Origin: CANKHA01 sp034668825
Lineage (GTDB): Bacteria; Pseudomonadota; Alphaproteobacteria; Rhizobiales; Xanthobacteraceae
Direction of reading: 5' to 3'
Length of the DNA: 64,000 nt
NCBI GenBank assembly: GCA_034668825.1
Contig: JAXDOR010000074.1
Span: forward strand, 9,633 to 73,632
This document shows positions 42,567 through 51,363 of this stretch, piece after piece. The position numbers and the translations under genes were made by a program. Every line of letters begins with the position of its first letter. The first letter of the stretch is position 1. The notes below the pieces were generated by a model. That model searched no databases. It was given only the letters and a program-made list of their open reading frames with translations, and had not been told where the DNA came from.

Positions 42567-44066
42567 GTGGATACCTTCGTCTCGCTCGCGCAAGGCATGA
42601 TGGTTGCGCTGCAGCCTAGCAACCTCATGTTCGCGCTGATCGGCGTTCTGCTCGGTACTGCCGTTGGCGTCCTTCCGGGCATTGGGCCGGCGCTCACGGT
42701 CGCTCTCCTGCTCCCCGTCACCTACAAGCTCGATCCCGGCGGCTCGCTGATCATGTTCGCCGGTATCTATTACGGCGGCATGTATGGCGGCTCCACCACG
42801 GCCATCCTGATCAACACGCCGGGCGAAAGCGCATCCATGGCGACCGCGCTGGAGGGCAACAAGATGGCGAAAGCCGGCCGTGGTGGGCCTGCGCTCGCCA
42901 CCGCCGCCATCGGTTCCTTCGTCGCCGGAACCATCGCGACGCTCGGCCTCACCTTTCTCGCCCCGACCCTCGTCGAATTCGCGGTGAGATTCGGACCGGA
43001 AGATTATTTCGCGCTGATGTGTGTCGCCTTCATCACCGTGTCGGCGACGTTTGGCGACTCGCCGATCCGGGGTTTGACCAGTCTCTTTATCGGGCTCACC
43101 CTGGGCGTCGTCGGCATCGACAGACTCACCGGTCAATCGCGGCTCGCCTTCGGCATTCCGGAATTGCTCGATGGCATCGAGGTCACGACGCTGGCGGTGG
43201 GCCTGTTCGCGATCGGCGAAGCGCTTTACATCGCATCGCGGCGTCATCATACGGAAGAAAAGCTGGAGCCGGTGCGCGGTTCGCTGTGGATGACCAAGGA
43301 AGACTGGAAGCGTTCCTGGAAGCCATGGCTGCGCGGCACGCTCTTCGGTTTTCCCATCGGTGCGCTTCCCGCGGGAGGCGCTGAAATTCCGACCTTTCTT
43401 TCTTACTCGGCGGAACGTCGGCTGACCAAATATCCGGAAGAATTCGGCCATGGCGCCATCGAAGGCGTGGCCGGGCCGGAAGCCGCAAACAATGCTTCCG
43501 CCGCGGGCACATTGGTGCCGCTGCTCACGCTAGGTCTTCCTACCTCAGCGACCGCGGCGATGATGCTTGCCGGATTCCAGCAATACGGACTCAATCCCGG
43601 GCCGCTGCTGTTCGCCGAACGGCCGGAGCTGGTCTGGGGCCTGATCGCCAGCCTCTACATCGCCAACGTGATGCTGCTTGTCCTCAACCTGCCGCTTGTC
43701 GGCCTGTGGGTGAAGCTGCTCGCGATCCCGCAGCCGTGGCTCTATGCCGGCATATTGGTTTTCGCCACGACGGGCACCATCGCGGCCAAGCCATCGGTCG
43801 TCGAACTGACGATGCTCGTGGCGTTCGGCCTGCTAGGCTATTTCATGCGCCGGTTCGACTATCCGATCGCGCCCGTGGTCGTCGGCCTCATTCTCGGCCC
43901 GGTGGCCGAAGCGCAATTACGGCGGGCATTGTCCATCAGCCTCGGCGATCCTTTGGTTCTGCTGCAAAGCCCATTGTCGGCGACGCTGCTCGGCATCGCG
44001 TGCCTGGCGCTGATCGCCCCATTCGCTCTGCGCGGCCTTGGCCGCTTGAAATCGACTGAGGATTGA
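42567..44066 (+). CDS. tctA: Tripartite tricarboxylate transporter large subunit TctA
   Basis: The 499-residue permease of the TTT transporter, with about 12 helices. The conserved family signature GVLPGIGPALTVALLLPVTYKLDP, IYYGGMYGGSTTAILINTPGESASMATALEGNKMAKAGR, and the second GAEIPTFLSYSAERRL...GVAGPEAANNASAAGTLVPLLTLGLPTSATAAMML are all present. GTG 42567 starts the gene 12 bp after tctB with AAGGAGG upstream. Together with tctC and tctB it forms a sodium- or proton-coupled uptake system. Confidence 0.95.
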   Translation: MDTFVSLAQGMMVALQPSNLMFALIGVLLGTAVGVLPGIGPALTVALLLPVTYKLDPGGSLIMFAGIYYGGMYGGSTTAILINTPGESASMATALEGNKMAKAGRGGPALATAAIGSFVAGTIATLGLTFLAPTLVEFAVRFGPEDYFALMCVAFITVSATFGDSPIRGLTSLFIGLTLGVVGIDRLTGQSRLAFGIPELLDGIEVTTLAVGLFAIGEALYIASRRHHTEEKLEPVRGSLWMTKEDWKRSWKPWLRGTLFGFPIGALPAGGAEIPTFLSYSAERRLTKYPEEFGHGAIEGVAGPEAANNASAAGTLVPLLTLGLPTSATAAMMLAGFQQYGLNPGPLLFAERPELVWGLIASLYIANVMLLVLNLPLVGLWVKLLAIPQPWLYAGILVFATTGTIAAKPSVVELTMLVAFGLLGYFMRRFDYPIAPVVVGLILGPVAEAQLRRALSISLGDPLVLLQSPLSATLLGIACLALIAPFALRGLGRLKSTED

Positions 44067-44161
44067 CCCTGCCAAAGCCAATACCAGCGGCCGAAATGCC
44101 TCAATTGTTAACAACGCCCAACCGAATATTAACGCTTCCTTGCTAAGGCTGCGGTCTGATG

Positions 44162-44183
44162 CGCGGCATTTCCCAATGCCGCG
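44162..44183 (+). promoter_or_regulatory. Hairpin in the leader of the flippase gene
   Basis: CGCGGCATT, loop TCCC, AATGCCGCG is a perfect 9-bp stem ending 12 bp before the likely GTG start. It may be a tctA-side terminator, or a leader structure limiting translation of the next gene; no T-run follows. Confidence 0.35.
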
Positions 44184-44195
44184 ATGGAGATCATT

Positions 44196-45596
44196 GTGGC
44201 CTTCATCGGCGCCGGACAGAATCCACCATCCGCCCGCGCTGCGCTCCTTGCCGCCGTCGGGCAGGTGAGGTTCTGGCTTAAGGACGACAGCGAGGCCGCG
44301 CATACAGGCCGTAGCGCCAGCGCGGCGTTCCTGATCCGCGCGTCCGGCGCCGTGCTCGCCTATGCCTCCCAGGTGCTCTTCGCGCATTGGATGGGAACGT
44401 TCCAGTTCGGCATCTTCGTCTATGTTTGGACCTGGGTGATGCTGCTGGCGGGCGTGATCGATGTCGGCCTTGCCGCCGCCGCCCAGCGCTTCGTCCCGGA
44501 ATATACCCAACATAAGACTTTGGATTTGCTTCGCGGCTTTCATTCGGGCAGCCGCTGGCTTGCGCTCGGGATTTCCAGCGGCATCGCGGTTGTGGGGGCA
44601 ATCGCGGCCGAGCTGGCGCAGCCCTGGCTCGATGCTAACGAGATCTTGCCGCTCTATATCGCTTGCCTGGCACTGCCGATGTATGCGCTTTTGCACGTGC
44701 AGTCGGGAATTGCGCGTGGACATAGTTGGATGCCGCTCGCGCTGCTTCCGATCTACGTAATCCGCCAACTTCTTCTTATCGGCATGATGGGTATCGCTTA
44801 CGTGGCTGCGTTTCCCACCGACGCCATCACTGCCACTGTCGTTTCCGTTGCGACATTGTGGCTCGTTAGTCTTGGGCAGTCGTTGGTATTGAACCGCAAA
44901 CTGGCGGCCAAGATTGGGCCCGGATTGAAGACCTACGAGATCAAAACGTGGCTCGCCACGTCCTTGCCCATGGTCATGGTGGAAGGTCTCTATCTGCTGC
45001 TGACTTATTGCGATGTCTTGTTGTTGAACCTGTTCCAGGGTCCTGAGGACATCGCGATTTACTACGCGGCAGGAAAAACCCTCGCTCTCGTCGCTTTCGT
45101 TCATTACGCGGTGACGCAGACCACGATGCATAAATTCAGCAAGCATCACGTCAGCGGCGACCGCAGGCAACTCGCCGCATCTCTGTCCCACGCGATCCGC
45201 CTCACCTTTTGGCCCTCGCTTGCCGCCACCATTCTGGTGCTGATTGGCGGCATACCGCTGTTGTGGCTGTTCGGATCGGACTTCGTTGCCGGATATCCGC
45301 TGATGTTTGTGCTGGCCATCGGGCTGCTGGCGCGATCCGCCATTGGTCCGCTCGCGCCTTTGCTCAACGTCATCGGTCAGCAACGCGTTTGCGCGGCCAT
45401 ATTCGCAGCCGCCTTCGCCATCAATGTCGTGCTCTGCCTTATCTTTATTCCAGTGTTCGGAACCATGGGCGCGGCAATCTCCACGGCGATCGCGCTTGTC
45501 TTTGAATCGGTTTCGTTGTTTTTCGTCACCAAGCGCCGGCGCGGCCTTCATGGGCTGATATGGGGCGCATCCAAAGACATCGACACGGCTGCGTAG
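44196..45596 (+). CDS. Polysaccharide flippase-like (MATE/Wzx) membrane protein
   Basis: A 466-residue integral membrane protein with 12-14 helices of the MOP exporter superfamily. It contains LIRASGAVLAYASQVLFAHWMGTFQFGIFVYVWTW, VDVGLAAAAQRFVPEY-like and LLNVIGQQRVCAAIFAAAFAINVVLCLIFIPVFGTMGAAISTA, typical of lipid-linked polysaccharide flippases. The GTG at 44196 is chosen because GGAG stands six bases ahead; the ATG at 44184 is preceded only by a hairpin. A GNAT-like acetyltransferase gene follows after 21 bp, so the pair may build a surface glycan. Confidence 0.85.
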   Translation: MAFIGAGQNPPSARAALLAAVGQVRFWLKDDSEAAHTGRSASAAFLIRASGAVLAYASQVLFAHWMGTFQFGIFVYVWTWVMLLAGVIDVGLAAAAQRFVPEYTQHKTLDLLRGFHSGSRWLALGISSGIAVVGAIAAELAQPWLDANEILPLYIACLALPMYALLHVQSGIARGHSWMPLALLPIYVIRQLLLIGMMGIAYVAAFPTDAITATVVSVATLWLVSLGQSLVLNRKLAAKIGPGLKTYEIKTWLATSLPMVMVEGLYLLLTYCDVLLLNLFQGPEDIAIYYAAGKTLALVAFVHYAVTQTTMHKFSKHHVSGDRRQLAASLSHAIRLTFWPSLAATILVLIGGIPLLWLFGSDFVAGYPLMFVLAIGLLARSAIGPLAPLLNVIGQQRVCAAIFAAAFAINVVLCLIFIPVFGTMGAAISTAIALVFESVSLFFVTKRRRGLHGLIWGASKDIDTAA

Positions 45597-45617
45597 CGCG
45601 AAAAAGGGGAAGCGCCC

Positions 45618-46868
45618 GTGACAGCGACCGAGTTTACCTCCGCTGCTTCGCCAATGACGGCTCTCGACGCGTCTTCGATGATTGCGAGCGCGCGACGCGC
45701 TTCCGTTCACGCTGGCCATTCGTCGGAGGCGTTCGAGGTGGAATGCCGGCCACTCGCGGCGCTTGAGCCCATCATCGCCGCATGGCGGGAGCTTGCCGCT
45801 GACGCCGCCGAACCGAATATCTTCTACGATCCCGCCTTTGCGCTCGCCGCTGCACCGTTGCTGGGAAACGATGTCTTTGCAGGCCTCGTTTGGTCCGTTT
45901 CCGCTCCCCGGCAGCTTGTCGGATTTTTTCCGGTAAGGATCGACCGCCGCCGCTACGGCGTCCCAATTCCCGTGCTGGTCGGCTGGACGCATCCCTACGC
46001 CCCGCTCGGCACGCCGCTGGTCCGGCGTGACTTAGCCGAGCCGGTAATCGCCGCTTGGCTCGATCATGTCGCGGGCGATCCGGGCCTGCCGGATCTCATG
46101 CTCATGCGGCTGCTCGCGGTGGACGGCCCCTTCGCGGCGGCGCTCGACGCCGTGCGCGCATCGCGCGATTGCAAGGCAAGGTCCTTCGATCGGCAGCAGC
46201 GTGCGATGCTGGTACCGGGCGGCGATCGCGCGGGATATATCGATGCCGCCATCGGACGAAAAAAACGCAAGGAATTGCGGCGGCAGATGCGGCGGCTGCA
46301 AGACATCGGCGTCGTGCGCTGGAGCGAAACCACGGACGCCGCCGAATCCGCCGGCGCGCTTGAGGATTTTTTCAAGCTGGAGGCCGGCGGCTGGAAGGGC
46401 CGCGCCGGAACGGCTGCCACGGCAAGCGATGATAGTCGCGCTTTCATGATCCACGCGGCGTCAGGGCTTGCTGCCGAAGGTAAGGCCGCGATCTATCGCC
46501 TTCTGCTCGATGAGCGCGCGATAGCTGCCCTTATCCTGCTCAAGGAGGGCAGCGTATCGTGGTGTTGGAAGATCGCCTATGACGAAGCTTTCGCGCGCTA
46601 TTCGCCAGGCGTATTACTCGCCCTGACAGTCACCGAAGGGCTTCTCGCCGATCCTAGGTTGGCCTACGCCGATTCCTGCGCCACCGCCGGTCACCCGATG
46701 ATCGACCATATCTGGCGCGAGCGCGTGACGTTAGCCGATCAGTTAATCAGCACGCGCCCTGACGCGGAATTTTCATTTGCGCTCGCTTCCAGGCTCGAAG
46801 CATTACGCCGGAGCGCTCTGAGCGCGGCGAAATCGCTGCGTGACCATTTACGCCGGCAGAGCAGATAA
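45618..46868 (+). CDS. GNAT/CelD-like acetyltransferase
   Basis: A 416-residue protein of the GNAT-fold family found in cellulose and polysaccharide gene clusters. The core is DRAGYIDAAIGRKKRKELRRQMRRLQDIGVV, LEDFFKLEAGGWKGRAGTA, and AIYRLLLDERAIAALILLKEGSVSWCWKIAYDEAFARYSPGVLLAL, the motif that matches FemAB/BioF2-like enzymes. No signal or membrane segment is seen. It is the second gene after the flippase, so it may acylate a glycan precursor; this is by context only. Confidence 0.82.
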   Translation: MTATEFTSAASPMTALDASSMIASARRASVHAGHSSEAFEVECRPLAALEPIIAAWRELAADAAEPNIFYDPAFALAAAPLLGNDVFAGLVWSVSAPRQLVGFFPVRIDRRRYGVPIPVLVGWTHPYAPLGTPLVRRDLAEPVIAAWLDHVAGDPGLPDLMLMRLLAVDGPFAAALDAVRASRDCKARSFDRQQRAMLVPGGDRAGYIDAAIGRKKRKELRRQMRRLQDIGVVRWSETTDAAESAGALEDFFKLEAGGWKGRAGTAATASDDSRAFMIHAASGLAAEGKAAIYRLLLDERAIAALILLKEGSVSWCWKIAYDEAFARYSPGVLLALTVTEGLLADPRLAYADSCATAGHPMIDHIWRERVTLADQLISTRPDAEFSFALASRLEALRRSALSAAKSLRDHLRRQSR

Positions 46869-46878
46869 TCGCGTCCCG

Positions 46879-47403
46879 CTACTCGGGGGGCGCCGCGACA
46901 GCCATCGACCAATATACCTTGTATTTGGAGTTGGGCGCGTAGACGGCGGCGATGCCCATGCGCGTCGCGCCCTTCAGCAACATGTTGGCACGATGCGGCG
47001 GCGAATCGCGCCAGCCGGAAAAGGCCTCTGCCAGCGTGTGGTAACCTGCCCCGACATTCTCGGCTCCGACCTTTGCTTTATAGCCGAATTTCGCCAGGCG
47101 CTGCTGGAAGGTGCCGCCGATGTTGCGGTCCACCTTATCGCGCTGGGCCATGGCATGAGCATGCTGCTCCGCAATGTTCATCAACGTCGGATCCAGCGTA
47201 ACCGCGGTTAGCCCATTGTTCTGGCGGTATCCCGATATCATCGATTGCGCGGTGGCGGCATCGAGTTCCGCACCCGGCTGGGCGAGGCTGCGATAGAAGC
47301 TCGGTTCCGCCGGCGGCGGCGCCTGCTCGGCGGCACAGCCCGCCAGCGCCACGACGGCAAGGGCGCAAAGGAGCTTATCGGCGTAGCACCAGCAGAACTT
47401 CAT
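46879..47403 (-). CDS. CAP-domain lipoprotein
   Basis: A 174-residue lipoprotein with lipobox LAGC and a CAP (SCP/TAPS) domain: MISGYRQNNGLTAVTLDPTLMNIAEQHAHAMAQRDKVDRN, GAENVGAGYHTLAEAFSGWRDSPPHRANMLLKGATRMGIAAVY, and the closing YKVYWSMAVAAP. His and Glu residues of the CAP cavity are present. Such proteins are exported and act at the cell surface; the function is not known. It overlaps nothing and converges on the acetyltransferase gene with 10 bp between stops. Confidence 0.85.
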   Translation of the reverse strand: MKFCWCYADKLLCALAVVALAGCAAEQAPPPAEPSFYRSLAQPGAELDAATAQSMISGYRQNNGLTAVTLDPTLMNIAEQHAHAMAQRDKVDRNIGGTFQQRLAKFGYKAKVGAENVGAGYHTLAEAFSGWRDSPPHRANMLLKGATRMGIAAVYAPNSKYKVYWSMAVAAPPE

Positions 47404-47562
47404 CTGGACCGATCTCCGTCATCGAATCAGCGTGCCCGCGAGGGTCGTATGCAAACGGTGGTAACCGCTTAAAGAGAAGAGATAATTAAACATTCGCTAA
47501 CCAATTATTAACTGCAAAAAAACCCCTGTAGCCGACTATTCGGCCACAAACCGGGGTGCCAC

Positions 47563-49533
47563 ATGTTTCAAATATTTAATTGCTTAACGACCCAGCACGA
47601 CCTGCGGCTCGTGGTCATCGCCGGCCTTGTTTGCCTGCTGGCCAGCCTGGTGACTATCACCCTCTTCCACCGCGCACTGGCAACCACCGGTCGCGCCCGC
47701 CTGATGTGGGTCGCCATCACCGCAGCCACCTCGGCATGCGGCATCTGGACGACGCATTTCGTCGCCATGCTCGCTTATGACCCCGGCATTGCGGTCGGCT
47801 ATGACGTCCAATTGACACTGCTCTCCTTCGTCGCCGCGACAGTCATCACCGGCTGCGGCATTGCAGTTGCGGTCTATGGCTCGAAATCCTGGGGTGCGAT
47901 CGCCGGTGGTGCGATCATTGGGGCCGGCGTGGCCTGCATGCATTATCTCGGCATGTCGGCGCTGGAAATACCTGGTCATGTGCACTGGTCCTGGGATCTC
48001 GTCCTGGCGTCCATCGTCCTTGGCATGCTCTTAGGCATGGCCGCGTTGGCACTCGCGTTGCGCCGCCGTGACATGCGCGCCAGCTTCGGGGCCAGCGTGT
48101 TGTTGACGCTCGCGATTGTTTCGCATCACTTCACCGCGATGGGCGCGGTGGAGATCGTTCCTGATCCAAGCATCGTTATCGATGCATTCTCGCTTTCGCC
48201 GCTTTGGCTTTCTTTAGCGGTCGCCAGTGCCACCATGGCGGTATTAGGAACGAGTGCCGTCGCCGCTTTCGCCGATGGGCGTGTGCGCGAGCAGAACTTG
48301 CGGCTGGAAACGGCGTTGAACAACATGTCGCACGGGCTTTGCATGTTCGATGCGACCGGCCGCCTCGTCGTCTGCAACGAACCTTTCCTGCGCATGTATG
48401 ACCTGTCGCCGGAAATCGTGACACCCGGCTGTAGCTTGCGCACCTATCTCGATGAGCGGGTGAAGAAGAAGAATTTCGCCGGTGACGTTAAGCAATACCA
48501 CGACCACATCATGCAAGTGATGGCCAAGGGCGAAAGAACAAGCGGCGAAATGATGTTGCCTGATGGCCGCGCTATTTCTGTCGTGAACCAGCCCATGCTG
48601 GGCGGCGCCTGGGTGGGCATCCATGAGGACATCACCGAACGGCAGCGTTTCGTCCACGAGCGCACGGCCATGATGGAGCAGGAGCAGCGGCGGACAATGG
48701 TCGACGCTGCCATCTCAGCCTTCCGCGAGCGGGTCGAATCCGGGCTGAAGACGGTAAGCGATGGTACCGCGTCGATGCGCACGACGGCGACGGCACTGTT
48801 TGGCTCCTCCGACCAGACCTCACAACGCGCCGAAGGAGCGCTGCAAACTTCCAACGAAGCTTCCGACAACGTGGCAACGGCGGCGATCGCTGCCGACGAA
48901 TTGTCGACCTCCATCGGCGAGATCAGCCGTCAACTGCATCGAACCGCCGAGGTGGTGCGCACCGCCGTGACCGAGGCGCAGGCTACCAACGATGAGATCG
49001 CCGGCCTCACCAACGCCGCCGAGAAGATCGGCGAAGTGGTCAAGCTCATTCAGAATATTGCCGGTCAAACCAACTTGCTGGCGCTCAATGCCACCATCGA
49101 GGCGGCCCGCGCCGGCGAAGCCGGCAGAGGTTTTGCCATCGTCGCCTCCGAGGTCAAATCGCTCGCGGTGCAGACCGCCAAGGCCACCGAGGAAATCATC
49201 AGCCATATTTCCGCGGTGCAGGCTTCTACCGGCGGCGCGGTCGAGGCCATTCGCCGCATTTCCGAGCGCATGCAGCAGATCAATCAATACACCTCGGACG
49301 TCGCCGCCGCGGTAGAGCAGCAGAACGCAGCCACGGGCGAGATTTCGCACAACGTCTCCAGCGCCGCCACGGGCACCAAAGTGATTGTTTCAGTACTCAG
49401 CGATGTTTCCAGCGCCGCCACGGGAGCGCGGAGTTCGGCGCAAACCATGCTCACCACTTCCGAAGTGATGCAGACGGCGGCTAACACGCTGCGGACCGAA
49501 GTGGAGAGTTTCCTTGGCAAGGTCGCTGTTTAG
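47563..49533 (+). CDS. MHYT-PAS-chemoreceptor fusion protein
   Basis: A 656-residue membrane receptor. Seven helices at residues about 15-235 form an MHYT domain, with the metal-site motifs THFVAML, CMHYLGM and SHHFTAMG. A PAS domain follows (NNMSHGLCMFDATGRLVVCNEPFLRMY ... GAWVGIHEDITERQR, about residues 250-365), then the methyl-accepting signalling domain with tip GQTNLLALNATIEAARAGEAGRGF. MHYT domains are proposed to sense O2, CO or NO through a metal. No HAMP or periplasmic ligand domain is seen. The ATG's ribosome site is embedded in a hairpin (47522-47557). Confidence 0.9.
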   Translation: MFQIFNCLTTQHDLRLVVIAGLVCLLASLVTITLFHRALATTGRARLMWVAITAATSACGIWTTHFVAMLAYDPGIAVGYDVQLTLLSFVAATVITGCGIAVAVYGSKSWGAIAGGAIIGAGVACMHYLGMSALEIPGHVHWSWDLVLASIVLGMLLGMAALALALRRRDMRASFGASVLLTLAIVSHHFTAMGAVEIVPDPSIVIDAFSLSPLWLSLAVASATMAVLGTSAVAAFADGRVREQNLRLETALNNMSHGLCMFDATGRLVVCNEPFLRMYDLSPEIVTPGCSLRTYLDERVKKKNFAGDVKQYHDHIMQVMAKGERTSGEMMLPDGRAISVVNQPMLGGAWVGIHEDITERQRFVHERTAMMEQEQRRTMVDAAISAFRERVESGLKTVSDGTASMRTTATALFGSSDQTSQRAEGALQTSNEASDNVATAAIAADELSTSIGEISRQLHRTAEVVRTAVTEAQATNDEIAGLTNAAEKIGEVVKLIQNIAGQTNLLALNATIEAARAGEAGRGFAIVASEVKSLAVQTAKATEEIISHISAVQASTGGAVEAIRRISERMQQINQYTSDVAAAVEQQNAATGEISHNVSSAATGTKVIVSVLSDVSSAATGARSSAQTMLTTSEVMQTAANTLRTEVESFLGKVAV

Positions 49534-49557
49534 CCGCGAGACGCGGCAGCGGCTCTT

Positions 49558-50565
49558 TCAGCTAAATAGCCCCATCACCGCATAGGTAAGCCCGGCGATC
49601 AGCGCCGTCGCCGGTAGCGTCAGTATCCAAGCAGTGACGATGTTGTTGGCTACGCTCCAACGCACGCCCGACACTTTGCGCGCCGCTCCGACCCCGACAA
49701 TCGCGCCGGTAATGGTGTGAGTGGTGGACACGGGAATGCCAAACCACGTGGCCATGAACAAAGTCACCGCCCCGCCGGCCTCGGCGCAGAAGCCCTGCAT
49801 GGGAGTCAGTCGCGTGATCTTCGAGCCCATCGTATGCACGATGCGCCAACCGCCCATGAAAGTGCCGATCCCCATCGCCGCCTGACACGTGAGCACCACC
49901 CAAAATGGAACGTAGAATTCCGTGCCCAGATAGCCCTGGGAGAACAGCAGAACCGCGATGATACCCATGGTCTTCTGCGCATCGTTGCCGCCATGGCCGA
50001 GCGAGTAGAGCGAGGCCGAGACGAACTGAAGCGTGCGGAACAGACGGTCGACGGCAAACGGGGTCCGCCGCAGGAAAATCCAGGATACAATGAGAACCAG
50101 CACCAACGCCAAAAGGAAGCCGGTGAGCGGCGACAGCACGATGGCGGCGCCAGTGAGCGTTAGCCCCTTCCACACAATGGCGCTCAACCCCGCCTTGCTG
50201 ACGCCCGCGCCGACCAACCCGCCCACCAAGGCGTGCGAACTGCTCGACGGTATGCCGAGGATCCAGGTGATGATGTTCCACACGATCGCGCCCATCAGGG
50301 CGGCGAAGATGACCCGCGCATCGACGATATGCACGTCGATGATGCCGGTTCCGAGCGTCTGCGCGACGTGCAGGCCGAAGAACAGGAAGGCGATGAAATT
50401 GAAGAAGGCGGCCCAGGCCACCGCGTAGCGCGGGCTGAGCACGCGCGTCGACACGATGGTGGCAATTGAGTTCGCCGCGTCGTGCAGCCCGTTCAACAAG
50501 TCGAACAGCAGCGCGACAATAATCAGGCCCACCAGGACCGGAAAAGCAAGCGCGACGCCGTCCAT
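49558..50565 (-). CDS. pit: Low-affinity inorganic phosphate transporter (Pit)
   Basis: A 335-residue permease of the PiT family, moving phosphate with protons or as a metal-phosphate complex. Two family repeats are seen: LFDLLNGLHDAANSIATIVSTRVLSP near the N-terminus and FCAEAGGAVTLFMATWFGIPVSTTHTITGAIVGVGAARKVSGVRW near the C-terminus, with about 10 helices. The ATG at 50565 gives the usual start. It follows the DUF47 gene by 19 bp on the same strand. Confidence 0.93.
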   Translation of the reverse strand: MDGVALAFPVLVGLIIVALLFDLLNGLHDAANSIATIVSTRVLSPRYAVAWAAFFNFIAFLFFGLHVAQTLGTGIIDVHIVDARVIFAALMGAIVWNIITWILGIPSSSSHALVGGLVGAGVSKAGLSAIVWKGLTLTGAAIVLSPLTGFLLALVLVLIVSWIFLRRTPFAVDRLFRTLQFVSASLYSLGHGGNDAQKTMGIIAVLLFSQGYLGTEFYVPFWVVLTCQAAMGIGTFMGGWRIVHTMGSKITRLTPMQGFCAEAGGAVTLFMATWFGIPVSTTHTITGAIVGVGAARKVSGVRWSVANNIVTAWILTLPATALIAGLTYAVMGLFS

Positions 50566-50584
50566 GTTTCCTGCCCCGACGGAG

Positions 50585-51229
50585 TCAAACGTGCTCTATG
50601 ACGATGCCGTGGATTTCGTTCGCTACGTCGTCGAAGCGGTCAACGACCTTTTCCAGGTGATCGTAGACCTCGTTGCCGATGAAGAAGGCCATCGAGTTGT
50701 TCGTGACGTTGGCCAGATAAAGCTCCCGCAGGCCGGTGTCGTGCATCTCGTCGGCGATGCCTTCGAGCTTGGAAATCTGCTCGGTGATGTTGCTCAGGCG
50801 CACCGCTTCCGAACTGATCGATTTCAACAGCGGGATCGCTTCCTGCACCAGCCGGGCGCATTTGACGATGTCGTCGGCCATGGCCTTCATCTGCGGCGTG
50901 AAGGTGGTAACGTCGAACAGCCTGACCGCCTTGGCGGTCTTCTGCATCTGGTCGATGGTGTTGTCCATCGAGGTGATGAGGTCGCGGATATTGCCGCGGT
51001 CGAAGGGCGTGATGAAGGTGCGCCGCACCGCAATCAGAACCTCACGGGTGACGTCGTCGGCGTCGTGCTCGCGGTCCATGACGGTCTGGTAGTTCTTCGC
51101 CACCGCGTCGCCGCCTTCGAGCATCGCGCGCAGGGCTTCCGCGCCGGCGACAACCGCTTTGGTATGGCGTGCAAAGAGCGCGAAAAAGCGCTCCTCCTTC
51201 GGCATCAATGCATGAAACCAGCGCAGCAT
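50585..51229 (-). CDS. DUF47 family (PhoU-like) regulator of Pit
   Basis: A 214-residue all-helical protein similar to PhoU, of the TIGR00153/DUF47 family. It begins MLRWFHALMPKEERFFALFARHTKAVV, and contains DREHDADDVTREVLIAVRRTFITPFDRGNIRDLITSMDNTIDQM, the family hallmark. DUF47 partners with Pit transporters and is needed for their regulation in rhizobia. The ATG at 51229 is preferred from the family start; the frame extends 15 codons upstream. The pair is transcribed as DUF47-pit. Confidence 0.92.
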   Translation of the reverse strand: MLRWFHALMPKEERFFALFARHTKAVVAGAEALRAMLEGGDAVAKNYQTVMDREHDADDVTREVLIAVRRTFITPFDRGNIRDLITSMDNTIDQMQKTAKAVRLFDVTTFTPQMKAMADDIVKCARLVQEAIPLLKSISSEAVRLSNITEQISKLEGIADEMHDTGLRELYLANVTNNSMAFFIGNEVYDHLEKVVDRFDDVANEIHGIVIEHV

Positions 51230-51363
51230 ATTGGGTCTCGTGTCCGCGCCGGGACGGCGCTGCCGATAGCCCAACGCTTAGCCCGCCGAAATGTCCCCGC
51301 GCAAGGTGCTTATCGCACCGGCAGCGGCCGAACCCACATCATTTCAGCAGCAGGCCGGCTGCC

